From Hyphomicrobiales bacterium (GTDB taxonomy: Bacteria; Pseudomonadota; Alphaproteobacteria; Rhizobiales; Rhizobiaceae): a stretch of 64,000 nucleotides of DNA. Under the pieces are notes generated by a model. It was not told the origin of the DNA. It searched no databases and saw only the letters and a program-made list of their open reading frames with translations. The stretch lies in contig UCFC01000023.1 in the NCBI GenBank assembly GCA_900471515.1, positions 62,001 to 126,000 on the forward strand. Reading direction: 5' to 3'. Positions 39,200 to 46,359 of the stretch are shown here, one piece after another (the first letter of the stretch is position 1; each line of letters opens with the position of its first letter). The translations under genes and the position numbers were made by a program.

Positions 39200-39916
39200 A
39201 TGGCCAAGACAGCGACACGCGCACGCCGCAAGGCGCCGGCAAAAAGGAAGAGCAGCGCATCCTCCGGCGGCGCAATGCCCTGGCTGGTAATCGGCATCGC
39301 CGCCGTGGGGGCGATTGTCGCCTATGACAACTGGAAGAGCATTCGCCCGATGCTCGGCAAGGCGCCCGCGGCCATCGTTCGCGATACCGCCGAAGCCAAA
39401 CCTCCCGTGGCCAGGGAGACGCCGAAGCGGGTCGCCGTGGCGGCACCTGCCGTCAAGCCGAAGCAGGCGGGCGATCCCGTGCCGCCGGCCGCGATCCCCT
39501 CCGCGCCCGTGCCGACGGCGAAGATCGTGCCGGCCTCCATATCCCCCAGCGCTCCCTCCGCCTCGCAGACCGCCAAGGCCGCCTTCGGTTATTGCGGGCA
39601 GGGCGAGCATATCAATTGCGTGGGTGATGCCGGCACCTTCTGGTACAAGGGCGAGAAAATCGTCATTGCCGACATGGTGAGCCCTGACGTCGATCGGGCG
39701 CGCTGCGAAGATGAACGCAGGATCGCCTTTGCGGCCAAGTCACGGCTGCTGGCGCTGCTCAATGCCGGTCCGTTCAATATGAATGCTGCGGGTGCCTCGG
39801 ATGCTCGGGGTGCGCCGCGTGTCGTCTCGCGCGACGGTCGCTCTTTCGGCACTCGGCTGATCGATGAAGGCCTGGCGAAGAAACCGGGCGTTGCAGGCGG
39901 TTCTTGGTGCGCCTGA
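39200..39916 (+). CDS. Membrane-anchored protein with degenerate thermonuclease-like domain
   Basis: A 238-aa protein: basic N-terminus (KTATRARRKAPAKRK), one transmembrane helix (about 26-43), a long Pro/Ala/Lys linker (about 60-125) and a C-terminal ~110-residue domain resembling staphylococcal-nuclease folds (TFWYKGEKIVIADMVSPDVD, then RSFGTRLIDEGLAKKPG). In active nucleases the corresponding first segment contains DGDT; here it is GDAGTF, so catalysis is doubtful. Rhizobial ExoI-like proteins have the same fold. It probably sits in the periplasm tethered to the inner membrane. Four cysteines in the domain may form disulfides. Confidence 0.72.
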   Translation: MAKTATRARRKAPAKRKSSASSGGAMPWLVIGIAAVGAIVAYDNWKSIRPMLGKAPAAIVRDTAEAKPPVARETPKRVAVAAPAVKPKQAGDPVPPAAIPSAPVPTAKIVPASISPSAPSASQTAKAAFGYCGQGEHINCVGDAGTFWYKGEKIVIADMVSPDVDRARCEDERRIAFAAKSRLLALLNAGPFNMNAAGASDARGAPRVVSRDGRSFGTRLIDEGLAKKPGVAGGSWCA

Positions 39917-39942
39917 TGCGATCGTAGAGCCATCGAGGCTCG

Positions 39943-40419
39943 TTATTTCTTTGCAGGCACCTTGCCGCTGGTGCGGAAGCTGCCGGTGAAGGACGCATCC
40001 TTGCTCTCTGCCGTGCATTCGATGGCCGTCGGCTTGCCGGCATAGGGATTGCCAAAGGTGCAGGAGCCGGCAACCTTCACTTCGCCCGTCATCTTGTTGC
40101 CGACGCCCGTGGTGACGAGGCTAAGCGGCAGGCGGGCATTGCCGTTCGACGCGGGCTTGATACCCTTTCCGTCGCCCTGGAAGCCCAGCAGCTTGCCATC
40201 AGAGGTGAAGATGAAGGTGACAGTGCCGTTGACGAGCGTCACGCTTGCCAGCTCTCCCTTGCAGCCCTTCGTGGCATCGAATCTCGCGACGACGAGCTTC
40301 TGACATTTTCCGGCAAGCGCGATCACGCCGGGCGCACCTGGAAAATTGTCATCCGCTTGCGCAACAGCGGCAAAGGCGAGGGTGGAGAGGGCGACGACGG
40401 CAAGCGCGGAGAATTTCAT
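39943..40419 (-). CDS. Hypothetical secreted protein
   Basis: A 158-aa protein with a clear signal peptide (cut after about residue 22, AVAQA-DD). The mature part is small, soluble and Gly/Lys/Thr-rich, with a pair of cysteines in GKCQKL and TKGCKG and a second pair in GSCTFG and IECTAE, suggesting two periplasmic disulfides. I do not recognise the family. It is convergent with the nuclease-like gene (26 bases between stops) and stands alone. Confidence 0.75.
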   Translation of the reverse strand: MKFSALAVVALSTLAFAAVAQADDNFPGAPGVIALAGKCQKLVVARFDATKGCKGELASVTLVNGTVTFIFTSDGKLLGFQGDGKGIKPASNGNARLPLSLVTTGVGNKMTGEVKVAGSCTFGNPYAGKPTAIECTAESKDASFTGSFRTSGKVPAKK

Positions 40420-40538
40420 TTCGATTCGAATCCCATGTGCTGACGAGGCGAATCAACACCTCGGGCTCCAATATCGCGCATTGCATGGCTCTGTGTCCGA
40501 ATTTGGTTTCGGACATTAAGCAACGATTGCTAATCGTC

Positions 40539-40883
40539 TCAGCACGGATACATTTTCTTCAATGAGGTGAGCAGGATGAGGGGATAAACTTGGAACGTTT
40601 CCTCACCGATATCCGGGTGCAACTCGAGATACTTCTCCACGATCGCGACATATTCGGTCTGCGAAATCGAGGCATTCGGCGGCAAGCAATATAGGCGTGG
40701 CTTGCCTTCATCGACGAGGTCAGTATTCACCCATTCAAGTGTCCTTCCAGCCCCACCGATCAGCATCGTGATGACGCTTGTCTGCTTGCTCTCCATCAGC
40801 GCGCGCAGTGTCATATCTTCTTTTGCGGAAGCCGGGTTCCAGCTCAGAGCCAGCAGCAATATCAATCCAATAAAAATTCTCAT
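40539..40883 (-). CDS. Rap1a/Tai-family periplasmic protein
   Basis: A 114-aa protein with a signal peptide (MRIFIGLILLLALSWNPASA). The C-terminal half, YCLPPNASISQTEY ... VEKYLELHPDI ... LKKMYPC, matches the Rap1a/Tai family pattern of Cys-Pro, a helix ending in hP, and a terminal PC. Founding members are immunity proteins against type VI secretion amidase effectors, but many family members have no effector partner. None is seen here. GGAGG four bases before the ATG at 40883 fixes the start; an in-frame ATG 33 codons upstream is not supported. Confidence 0.78.
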   Translation of the reverse strand: MRIFIGLILLLALSWNPASAKEDMTLRALMESKQTSVITMLIGGAGRTLEWVNTDLVDEGKPRLYCLPPNASISQTEYVAIVEKYLELHPDIGEETFQVYPLILLTSLKKMYPC

Positions 40884-41020
40884 TTGCACCTCCAATGATG
40901 GAGAACAAAAGAACAATGCAACTCGCCAGTCAAGCCGCATTCCGGTAGAGCTTGCGCCCTTCTCTGCTGATTGGTCGGTCAACTCGCCCGGTTCTGAGAG
41001 GGACTGCCAAACGCAAATCC

Positions 41021-41060
41021 AAAAAACTAAAAAGGCCTTTCGATTTCTCGAAAGGCCTTG
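41021..41060 (-). terminator. Intrinsic terminator of tRNA-Val
   Basis: AAGGCCTTTCGA (41032-41043) pairs perfectly with TCGAAAGGCCTT (41048-41059); on the minus strand a T-rich tract (TTTTTAGTTTTTT) follows. It starts 19 bases beyond the tRNA 3' end. Confidence 0.92.
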
Positions 41061-41078
41061 CTTTTCAGCGAATTAGGA

Positions 41079-41153
<75 letters not shown>

Positions 41154-41167
41154 ATCCGATGTCGGCG

Positions 41168-41197
41168 CATAGACCACAAAACCTCCGGAGCCGTCAA
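41168..41197 (-). promoter_or_regulatory. Promoter of tRNA-Val
   Basis: TTGACG (41197-41192) and TCTATG (41173-41168) separated by 18 bases, ending 15 bases before the mature tRNA 5' end. Matches the alphaproteobacterial sigma70 pattern. Confidence 0.65.
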
Positions 41198-41237
41198 TAG
41201 GCTTTTTTGAAGTTTTGTGACGAACCGCCAGGACGCC

Positions 41238-41600
41238 TTATGCGGCAAGCATCTTGTTGACCTCTTCGACGAGGTCGCGCAGGTGGAAAGGCTTGGAAAG
41301 GACCTTCGCATCCTTCGGAGCCTTCGAATCAGGGTTCAGCGCAACGGCTGCAAAACCGGTGATGAACATGACCTTCAGGTCGGGATCGAGTTCGGTCGCG
41401 CGGCGCGCGAGCTCGATGCCATCCATTTCCGGCATGACGATATCGGTCAGCAGCAGGGAGAAGGGCTCTTCGCGCAGGCGGTCGTAAGCGCTGGCGCCGT
41501 TGTCGTAGGAAAGGACCTTGTAGCCGGCCTTTTCGAGCGCCTTCACCAGGAAACGGCGCATATCATTGTCGTCTTCGGCGAGAAGTATCTTCTGAGTCAT
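41238..41600 (-). CDS. cpdR: Cell-cycle response regulator CpdR
   Basis: A 120-aa single-domain receiver. Acidic pair ED at 9-10, phosphoacceptor Asp53 in LLLTDIVMPEMDG, ITGF and SKPFHLRDL; nothing follows the receiver. Sequence and length match CpdR of rhizobia, which in its unphosphorylated form acts with ClpXP to degrade CtrA and other cell-cycle proteins, and in Sinorhizobium is needed for bacteroid differentiation. CckA-ChpT is the known phosphate source; those genes are not in the window. Divergent from the N-formylglutamate amidohydrolase gene, an arrangement I associate with Rhizobiales. Confidence 0.95.
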   Translation of the reverse strand: MTQKILLAEDDNDMRRFLVKALEKAGYKVLSYDNGASAYDRLREEPFSLLLTDIVMPEMDGIELARRATELDPDLKVMFITGFAAVALNPDSKAPKDAKVLSKPFHLRDLVEEVNKMLAA

Positions 41601-41790
41601 TAATCCGGACCGCTGATCACTGATATTTTTATGGGATGCCAGCCGTCTACACTAAACTTCGCCCGGTAAACAACCGGTGAAATCGCCCTAGCCGCGACCG
41701 CCATCCCTTCTATGTAGTATGGACTTAAGGGCAGGCAACTGGCAACATGGCCGTCACAGCCACTTGATGACATGGTAAAGAGGGCAGAAA

Positions 41791-42672
41791 GTGCCGGAAA
41801 TACGCGAATACGAGCTTTTTGAAGTGCATGAGCCCGTGTCGCAGACCATTCCTTTCGTCTACAACTCCCCCCATAGCGGCCGTATTTATCCACCGGAATT
41901 CATCGCCCAGTCGCGGCTGGAGGGGATCTCGATACGCCGGTCCGAAGACCACTATGTCGACGAACTGTTCGGCGCGGCGGTGGAGCTCGGCGCTCCGCTC
42001 CTGCTGGCGAATTTCCCGCGCGCCTATCTCGACGTCAACCGTGAGCCCTACGAACTCGACCCGCGCATGTTCGACGGGCTTTTGCCGCCTTATGCGAATA
42101 TCAATTCGCTGAGGGTTGCGGGCGGACTCGGCACCATCCCGCGCATCGTGGCGGAGAACATGGAGATCTACGCCCGCCGGCTGCCCGTGCAGGAGGGCTT
42201 GGACCGTGTCGAGAGCGTCTACAAGCCCTATCACTCGACGCTGCGGCGGCTGATTGCGCGCACGCATGTGCAATTTGGCTTCGGCGTCCTTATCGACTGC
42301 CATTCCATGCCGGGCAACGTGCGCGTGGCCGGTAGCAATGCACGGCCGGACTTCATCATCGGCGACCGCTACGGCACCAGCGCTTCGGCAGAGCTTTCGC
42401 GCACGGCGATCGGCATCCTCGAGGAAATGGGTTTTGCGGCGATCCGCAACAAACCCTATGCCGGCGGCTTCATCACCGAACATTACGGCCGCCCGTCCCG
42501 CGGGCTGCATGCCCTGCAGATCGAAGTGAACCGCTCGATCTACGTCGACGAGATCACCTTGGAGAAGCGGCCCGATTTCGATCTGGTTGCAGCGGCCATC
42601 ACGTCGTTCATGCGACAGATGGCCGATTATATCGAGAAATTCTCCGGTGACCGGGCGCTCGCCGCCGAGTAG
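41791..42672 (+). CDS. N-formylglutamate amidohydrolase family protein
   Basis: A 293-aa protein of the FGase family (PF05013). Metal-site and family segments: YNSPHSGRIYPPEF, EDHYVDELF, LDVNREPYELD, LLIDCHSMPGN-type VLIDCHSMPGNVR, and RPSRGLHALQIEVNRSIY. The enzyme releases formate from N-formylglutamate, the last step of one histidine degradation route. No hut gene is nearby, so the substrate may be another N-acyl amino acid. It starts with GTG, preceded by AGAGGG. It stands next to the MmgR RNA and HisN gene, the conserved setting of that RNA. Confidence 0.92.
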   Translation: MPEIREYELFEVHEPVSQTIPFVYNSPHSGRIYPPEFIAQSRLEGISIRRSEDHYVDELFGAAVELGAPLLLANFPRAYLDVNREPYELDPRMFDGLLPPYANINSLRVAGGLGTIPRIVAENMEIYARRLPVQEGLDRVESVYKPYHSTLRRLIARTHVQFGFGVLIDCHSMPGNVRVAGSNARPDFIIGDRYGTSASAELSRTAIGILEEMGFAAIRNKPYAGGFITEHYGRPSRGLHALQIEVNRSIYVDEITLEKRPDFDLVAAAITSFMRQMADYIEKFSGDRALAAE

Positions 42673-42691
42673 TTTTCTGCCTTCAGGTCAA

Positions 42692-42768
42692 AAAAAACCG
42701 CGCTTTGTCAGCGCGGCTAAGTCTAGGGAGGAAACACCCAAGGAGGGTATTTACAGTCAGAAGACTGT
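42692..42768 (-). ncRNA. mmgR: MmgR-type small RNA (alpha-r8 / suhB family)
   Basis: On the minus strand, between the FGase gene and hisN. Predicted from promoter to U-tract it is about 77 nt, the size reported for MmgR of Sinorhizobium. Stem-loops in order: CAGTC/GACTG, ACCC/GGGT with CCUCC in and beside the loop, a single-stranded UUUCCUCCC, and the terminator CCGCGC/GCGCGG followed by eight T. The two CU-rich stretches are anti-Shine-Dalgarno-like. MmgR limits polyhydroxybutyrate storage under nitrogen limitation in Sinorhizobium and binds Hfq; the same is expected here. The Rfam family suhB takes its name from its place before an inositol-monophosphatase gene, as here. Confidence 0.88.
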
Positions 42769-42774
42769 AGCCAG

Positions 42775-42803
42775 AAACTACTGCTGCATTGCACAAATGT
42801 CAA
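42775..42803 (-). promoter_or_regulatory. Promoter of the MmgR-type RNA
   Basis: TTGACA (42803-42798) and TAGTTT (42780-42775), spacer 17 bases. Start of transcription is then expected near 42768, which gives a 77-nt RNA ending in the T run. Confidence 0.75.
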
Positions 42804-42922
42804 GCATTATATTGCGCTGCAAAATCTTTAGGCAGTCAGCCGGAAATTGCCTGTTGTGTTTGCATTCCACCGCTTTTTCGCTATGAAAAACGCCATTTCC
42901 CGCCAGCCATACGGATGTCTCC

Positions 42923-43696
42923 ATGCTTCCCGACCGTTCGTTCTTCAACCGTCTTGCCGAAGCTGCCAAAGCGGAAACCCTGCCGCGCTTTCGCTCGGGC
43001 ATCAACGTCACCAACAAGCTGTCTTCCGGCTTCGATCCGGTGACGGAGGGTGACAGGGCGGCGGAGACGGCCATCCGCGCCCTGATCGAGCAGCATTTCC
43101 CGGAGCACGGCATTCTGGGCGAAGAGCATGGCAATGTCGGCCTCGACCGTGAGCATGTGTGGGTGATCGATCCGATCGACGGCACGCGTGCCTTCATATC
43201 CGGCGTTCCGGTCTGGGGCACGCTGATCGGCCTGCAGAAGAACGGCCGCGCGGTGGCCGGCATGATCGAGCAGCCTTTTACCGGCGAGCGCTATTTCGGC
43301 GACGAGAACGGTTCGACCTATAGCGGGCCGGAGGGGGAGCGCCGGCTGCAGGTGCGCGATTGCGGCGCTCTTTCCGACGCGATCCTCTTTACGACCTCCC
43401 CGCATCTCTTCCTGGGCGAAGAGATGGAGAAATATCGCGAGATCGAAGGCAAGGTGCGGCTCTTCCGCTACGGCTGCGATTGTTATGCCTATGCGTTGTT
43501 GGCGGCGGGCCATATCGATCTTGTCATCGAGAACGGCCTTAAGCCCTACGATGTCGGCGGCATCATTCCTGTCATCGAAGGCGCCGGCGGCATCATGACG
43601 ACCTGGGATGGCGGCCGGCCGGAAAATGGCGGCTCGATCATCGCTGCCGGCAGCAGGGCGGTTTACGAACAGGCGATCGCCATCCTGCAGCGCTGA
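42923..43696 (+). CDS. hisN: Histidinol-phosphatase, inositol-monophosphatase type
   Basis: A 257-aa FIG-fold phosphatase. Metal-binding motifs: GEEHG (motif with Glu), WVIDPIDGTRAFISGVPVWG (Asp-Pro-x-Asp-Gly-Thr) and LKPYDVGGIIPVIEGAGG. The first of these with HVWVIDPIDGTRAFISG places it with HisN-type histidinol-phosphatases of alphaproteobacteria rather than general inositol phosphatases; the latter remain possible. It would dephosphorylate histidinol-phosphate in histidine synthesis. It is monocistronic and convergent with the hydrolase gene. Confidence 0.9.
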   Translation: MLPDRSFFNRLAEAAKAETLPRFRSGINVTNKLSSGFDPVTEGDRAAETAIRALIEQHFPEHGILGEEHGNVGLDREHVWVIDPIDGTRAFISGVPVWGTLIGLQKNGRAVAGMIEQPFTGERYFGDENGSTYSGPEGERRLQVRDCGALSDAILFTTSPHLFLGEEMEKYREIEGKVRLFRYGCDCYAYALLAAGHIDLVIENGLKPYDVGGIIPVIEGAGGIMTTWDGGRPENGGSIIAAGSRAVYEQAIAILQR

Positions 43697-43755
43697 GAGA
43701 TGTCGCGCAGACGCGTTCAGGCGGTTTGCTGCAGCGACATGCGTAAACTCGGAGC

Positions 43756-44727
43756 CTAGACGCCGATCGCCGTCACGTCGTCGGTTGCCTCGGCATCGCT
43801 TCCGGGAATGAAGGCGTGGAAGGCGGCAAGCGCGGCCGTGCGATAGATATCCCTCTCCTGGAATATTTCGTGGCGGGCGCCGTTGATCGGAACGAGCTGG
43901 CCGGCGCGGAAATAGCGCGAAAGCCGTTCCTGCGCCGTATAGGGCACCAGCCCGTCGCGCGTCGGAGCGATGACGACAGAGGGAATGGTGATCGAAAAGA
44001 GGTGATAGGGCTGCGTCACGCGATCGATCGCCTTCATGCATTCGTACATCCAGCGCGCGGTCGGCGCCCCCAGCGCAAGCTCCGGATGGGCCTTCATCAT
44101 GGCTATGTTGCGTTCGAAACGCGTTTCGTCCGACGTGAGCGGATTGTCGGGGAATTGCAGTTCCTTCATCTTGCCGAGCGGCAGGCTGCCGAGACCAAGA
44201 GCGCAGAGCGCGCCCGATACCGAACGGATGACGCCTTGCGAGGCGGCCTGGCCGATGAGGCCGAGGAAAGGGGCCGAAAGCACCATGCGCTCGATGCGCG
44301 TGGACAAATAAGGTGCCGCCGAAAGCGCGATCAGCCCGCCGGTCGAATGGGCGAGCATGTAGAAGGGCAGGCGGGTATCCGGCAGCACGACCTTTTCGAG
44401 AAAGGTGTCGAGATCACGCTCATAGTCGGAAAAGCGACGGAGGTGGCCGTGATTGCGCTTCCTGATCAGGCGCGGCGAGCCGCCCTGGCCACGCAGGTCG
44501 TATGTCGCGACCCAGAGGCCCTTGGCGGTGAGATCGCGGATCGTTTCGAAATATTTCTCGATATATTCGCTGCGCCCGTGCAGGAGCACCACGGTTCCAT
44601 GGGCGACCGCTGTCTGCGACCGGAAGACGGCATAACGCAACCTAAGGCCGTCGTGAGTCTCGAAAAAACCCTCGGCACGGTTCTCCGGCGCCGGATTGTC
44701 TGGAGTCGAGTAGAGAACCTGTTCCAT
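43756..44727 (-). CDS. Lysophospholipase-like alpha/beta hydrolase
   Basis: A 323-aa PldB-type hydrolase. VVLLHGRSEYIEKY carries the oxyanion region, the nucleophile Ser is in LAHSTGGLIAL (A-H-S-x-G-G), Asp in IAPTRDGLVPY and His in INGARHEIFQE. It matches monoglyceride lipase / lysophospholipase L2 proteins in length and in the DLRGQGGSPR segment. No signal peptide. Likely role: hydrolysis of lysophospholipids or monoacylglycerols; the substrate is inferred from the family. It is divergent from the 174-aa gene. Confidence 0.9.
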   Translation of the reverse strand: MEQVLYSTPDNPAPENRAEGFFETHDGLRLRYAVFRSQTAVAHGTVVLLHGRSEYIEKYFETIRDLTAKGLWVATYDLRGQGGSPRLIRKRNHGHLRRFSDYERDLDTFLEKVVLPDTRLPFYMLAHSTGGLIALSAAPYLSTRIERMVLSAPFLGLIGQAASQGVIRSVSGALCALGLGSLPLGKMKELQFPDNPLTSDETRFERNIAMMKAHPELALGAPTARWMYECMKAIDRVTQPYHLFSITIPSVVIAPTRDGLVPYTAQERLSRYFRAGQLVPINGARHEIFQERDIYRTAALAAFHAFIPGSDAEATDDVTAIGV

Positions 44728-44816
44728 GCGGGAATGCTTCTTCGCGTGAGGGATATACTAGGGGATATCGCAGAGGCGGGGAAAATCAATGGCAAAATTA
44801 CCGCTGAATATGAGCT

Positions 44817-44831
44817 GAATATAATATATTC
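44817..44831. repeat. AT-rich palindrome between divergent genes
   Basis: GAATATAATATATTC is a perfect inverted repeat around one central A, 90 bases from the hydrolase start and 133 from the 174-aa gene start. Could be an operator or simply part of an AT-rich promoter. Confidence 0.55.
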
Positions 44832-44963
44832 GCGTTTTTCTATACGGCAAGTTTCGCGAAAGCACAGACACGTTATGGTTAGTGCGAACGAAAGATTTGT
44901 CCCGGCATGAAGCCGGTTGTCCGCACGTTCATGACTGAAGATTGGGGCGCCGGGAGGCTGGCC

Positions 44964-45488
44964 ATGAATTCGGTTTCTTCCGTCGGGTCTGTCAATTCCG
45001 GCGTCCACCAATCAACCGGCCCGGAGCGGCCGGAGTCCGTTCTCGACTATCTGCAGTCGGATTATCTCGATATCGATCCGCCGGATGTCCATCTGGCGAT
45101 CCTCAAGATGTTCAGCGACAATCCCAAGGCGCAGGCAGCCTTTGCGCGCGAATATGCTGCCGTCATGGCAATGCCGCAGAATGCCGGCATCTCACCGGAA
45201 AACGGCCAGTTCCTTGCGATCGAGCAGATGATCATGAACAATCGCGATGCCTTTCCGGCAGAGGGGTTCACGATCACCACGAAGCTGCCGGGCGGCGGCT
45301 CGATCGTCGCCGAAGTGCCGCCTTCCAACAGTGGCGGCAAGGACAAGGGCAGCCCTCTTGCCATATTTTCAAGCAGCGATTCGGCAGCACTGTCGCGGAT
45401 CGTCAGCGCTCTCGTCCTCAGCCATCGGGATGCCGGAGCAGACAGGCTGGATGCGACACAGGACCAGCTCGCAGAGCTTTATGCCTGA
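44964..45488 (+). CDS. Hypothetical protein, 174 aa
   Basis: Not recognised. The N-terminal 35 residues are Ser/Val/Gly-rich and probably disordered (NSVSSVGSVNSGVHQSTG), followed by a helical region (SVLDYLQSDYLDIDPPDVHLA ... QAAFAREYAAVM) and a Gly-rich strand pair (TTKLPGGGSIVAEVPP). No signal peptide or membrane helix. GGGAGG lies seven bases before the ATG at 44964; an ATG at 44907 sits in the loop of a small hairpin (CCGGC/GCCGG) and lacks such a site. A strand-adjacent ROSE-hsp20 unit follows but is separate. Confidence 0.65.
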   Translation: MNSVSSVGSVNSGVHQSTGPERPESVLDYLQSDYLDIDPPDVHLAILKMFSDNPKAQAAFAREYAAVMAMPQNAGISPENGQFLAIEQMIMNNRDAFPAEGFTITTKLPGGGSIVAEVPPSNSGGKDKGSPLAIFSSSDSAALSRIVSALVLSHRDAGADRLDATQDQLAELYA

Positions 45489-45717
45489 AGAAAAGAGGCC
45501 GGCGGAGCTGAGGGAGCTCTTGGCCGGCCGAATTGAGGCTGAAGAAGAAGGGACGATACACTTCAGCCTTCGGGCCAGTGTCACCCGATGCTTCTATCTC
45601 TAGACGGCAGAGCCTGAACCTGCGCCGAACCCTCCGTTCATACAGGGTTCACGCAGCAATGGCGGCTGTGTCGAACGAGGGCTTGAACTCCCAGAAAGCC
45701 ATCCCCATCTGAACTTT

Positions 45718-45819
45718 GCGGACGCCGGAAGGGTCCGCGTAACCGTCCCGAAACCGCCAAGAACGGGGTTTCAGGGGCATGACATCGCAACACGTCGCTT
45801 CCCTAGGAGGACATCATGC
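45718..45819 (+). promoter_or_regulatory. ROSE-type RNA thermometer in the hsp20 leader
   Basis: Three stem-loops precede and cover the start of hsp20: GCGGAC/GTCCGC (45718-45738), CCC+GAAACC/GGTTTC+GGG (45747-45776), and a final hairpin in which GCATGA (45777-45782) pairs with TCATGC (45814-45819) over the start codon. Inside it GTC-G-CTTC (45794-45801) pairs with GGAGGAC (45806-45812), hiding the Shine-Dalgarno. The bulged G opposite the Shine-Dalgarno and the UCGCU sequence are the conserved ROSE hallmark. Heating should open it and start translation. Confidence 0.88.
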
Positions 45820-46286
45820 GTCACGTAGACTTCTCTCCCCTCTATCGTTCCACCGTCGGCTTCGACCGCCTCTTCACGATGCTCGACAGCCTTGCCCAGC
45901 CGGAGCAGGTTCCGACCTATCCGCCGTACAATATCGAGCGGACCGGTGAGAACACCTATCGCATCACCATGGCCGTTGCCGGCTTCGACGAAACCGAACT
46001 CGCCATCGAATCGCATGCTCACGCGCTTACCGTGAAGGGCGAAAAGCGCGAAGAAAATGCCGATGGCAGCGAGTATCTCTATCGCGGCATCGCCAAGCGC
46101 GCCTTCGAGCGGCGCTTCCAGCTTGCCGACCATGTCGAAGTGACGGCCGCGTCGCTCAAGAACGGTCTCCTGCATATCGATCTTCTGCGCAGCATTCCGG
46201 AGGCTCTGAAGCCCCGCAAGATCGCCATTGCCGCTGAGCCGGTCGAGGCTCCGAAGGCGATCGAAGCGCAGGTCGTCAACAGCTAA
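45816..46286 (+). CDS. Small heat-shock protein, Hsp20 family
   Basis: A 156-aa class A rhizobial Hsp20/IbpA-like chaperone. N-terminal VGFDRLFTMLDSL, alpha-crystallin domain from about 38 (YNIERTGENTYRITMAVAGF) to about 135 with the FERRFQLADHVEVTAASLKNGLL block, and a C-terminal IxI-like PRKIAI anchoring motif. It binds unfolded proteins in the cytoplasm and hands them to DnaK/ClpB. Translation is probably controlled by the ROSE thermometer in front. AGGAGG is five bases before the ATG. Confidence 0.95.
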   Translation: MRHVDFSPLYRSTVGFDRLFTMLDSLAQPEQVPTYPPYNIERTGENTYRITMAVAGFDETELAIESHAHALTVKGEKREENADGSEYLYRGIAKRAFERRFQLADHVEVTAASLKNGLLHIDLLRSIPEALKPRKIAIAAEPVEAPKAIEAQVVNS

Positions 46287-46310
46287 TCCGCCTTCCTGCG
46301 GATCAGACGG

Positions 46311-46342
46311 AAACGGCGCCTCGCGGGCGCCGTTTTTCTTTT
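46311..46342 (+). terminator. Intrinsic terminator of hsp20
   Basis: AAACGGCGCC pairs with GGCGCCGTTT around a five-base loop, followed by TTTTTCTTTT. Confidence 0.92.
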
Positions 46343-46359
46343 AAGCCTGTCTCAGCCGG

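Noticed and set aside
38881..39327. A 148-codon plus-strand frame overlapping the 58-aa and nuclease-like genes
   Set aside because: Cys/Arg-rich composition typical of a shadow frame, no ribosome site.
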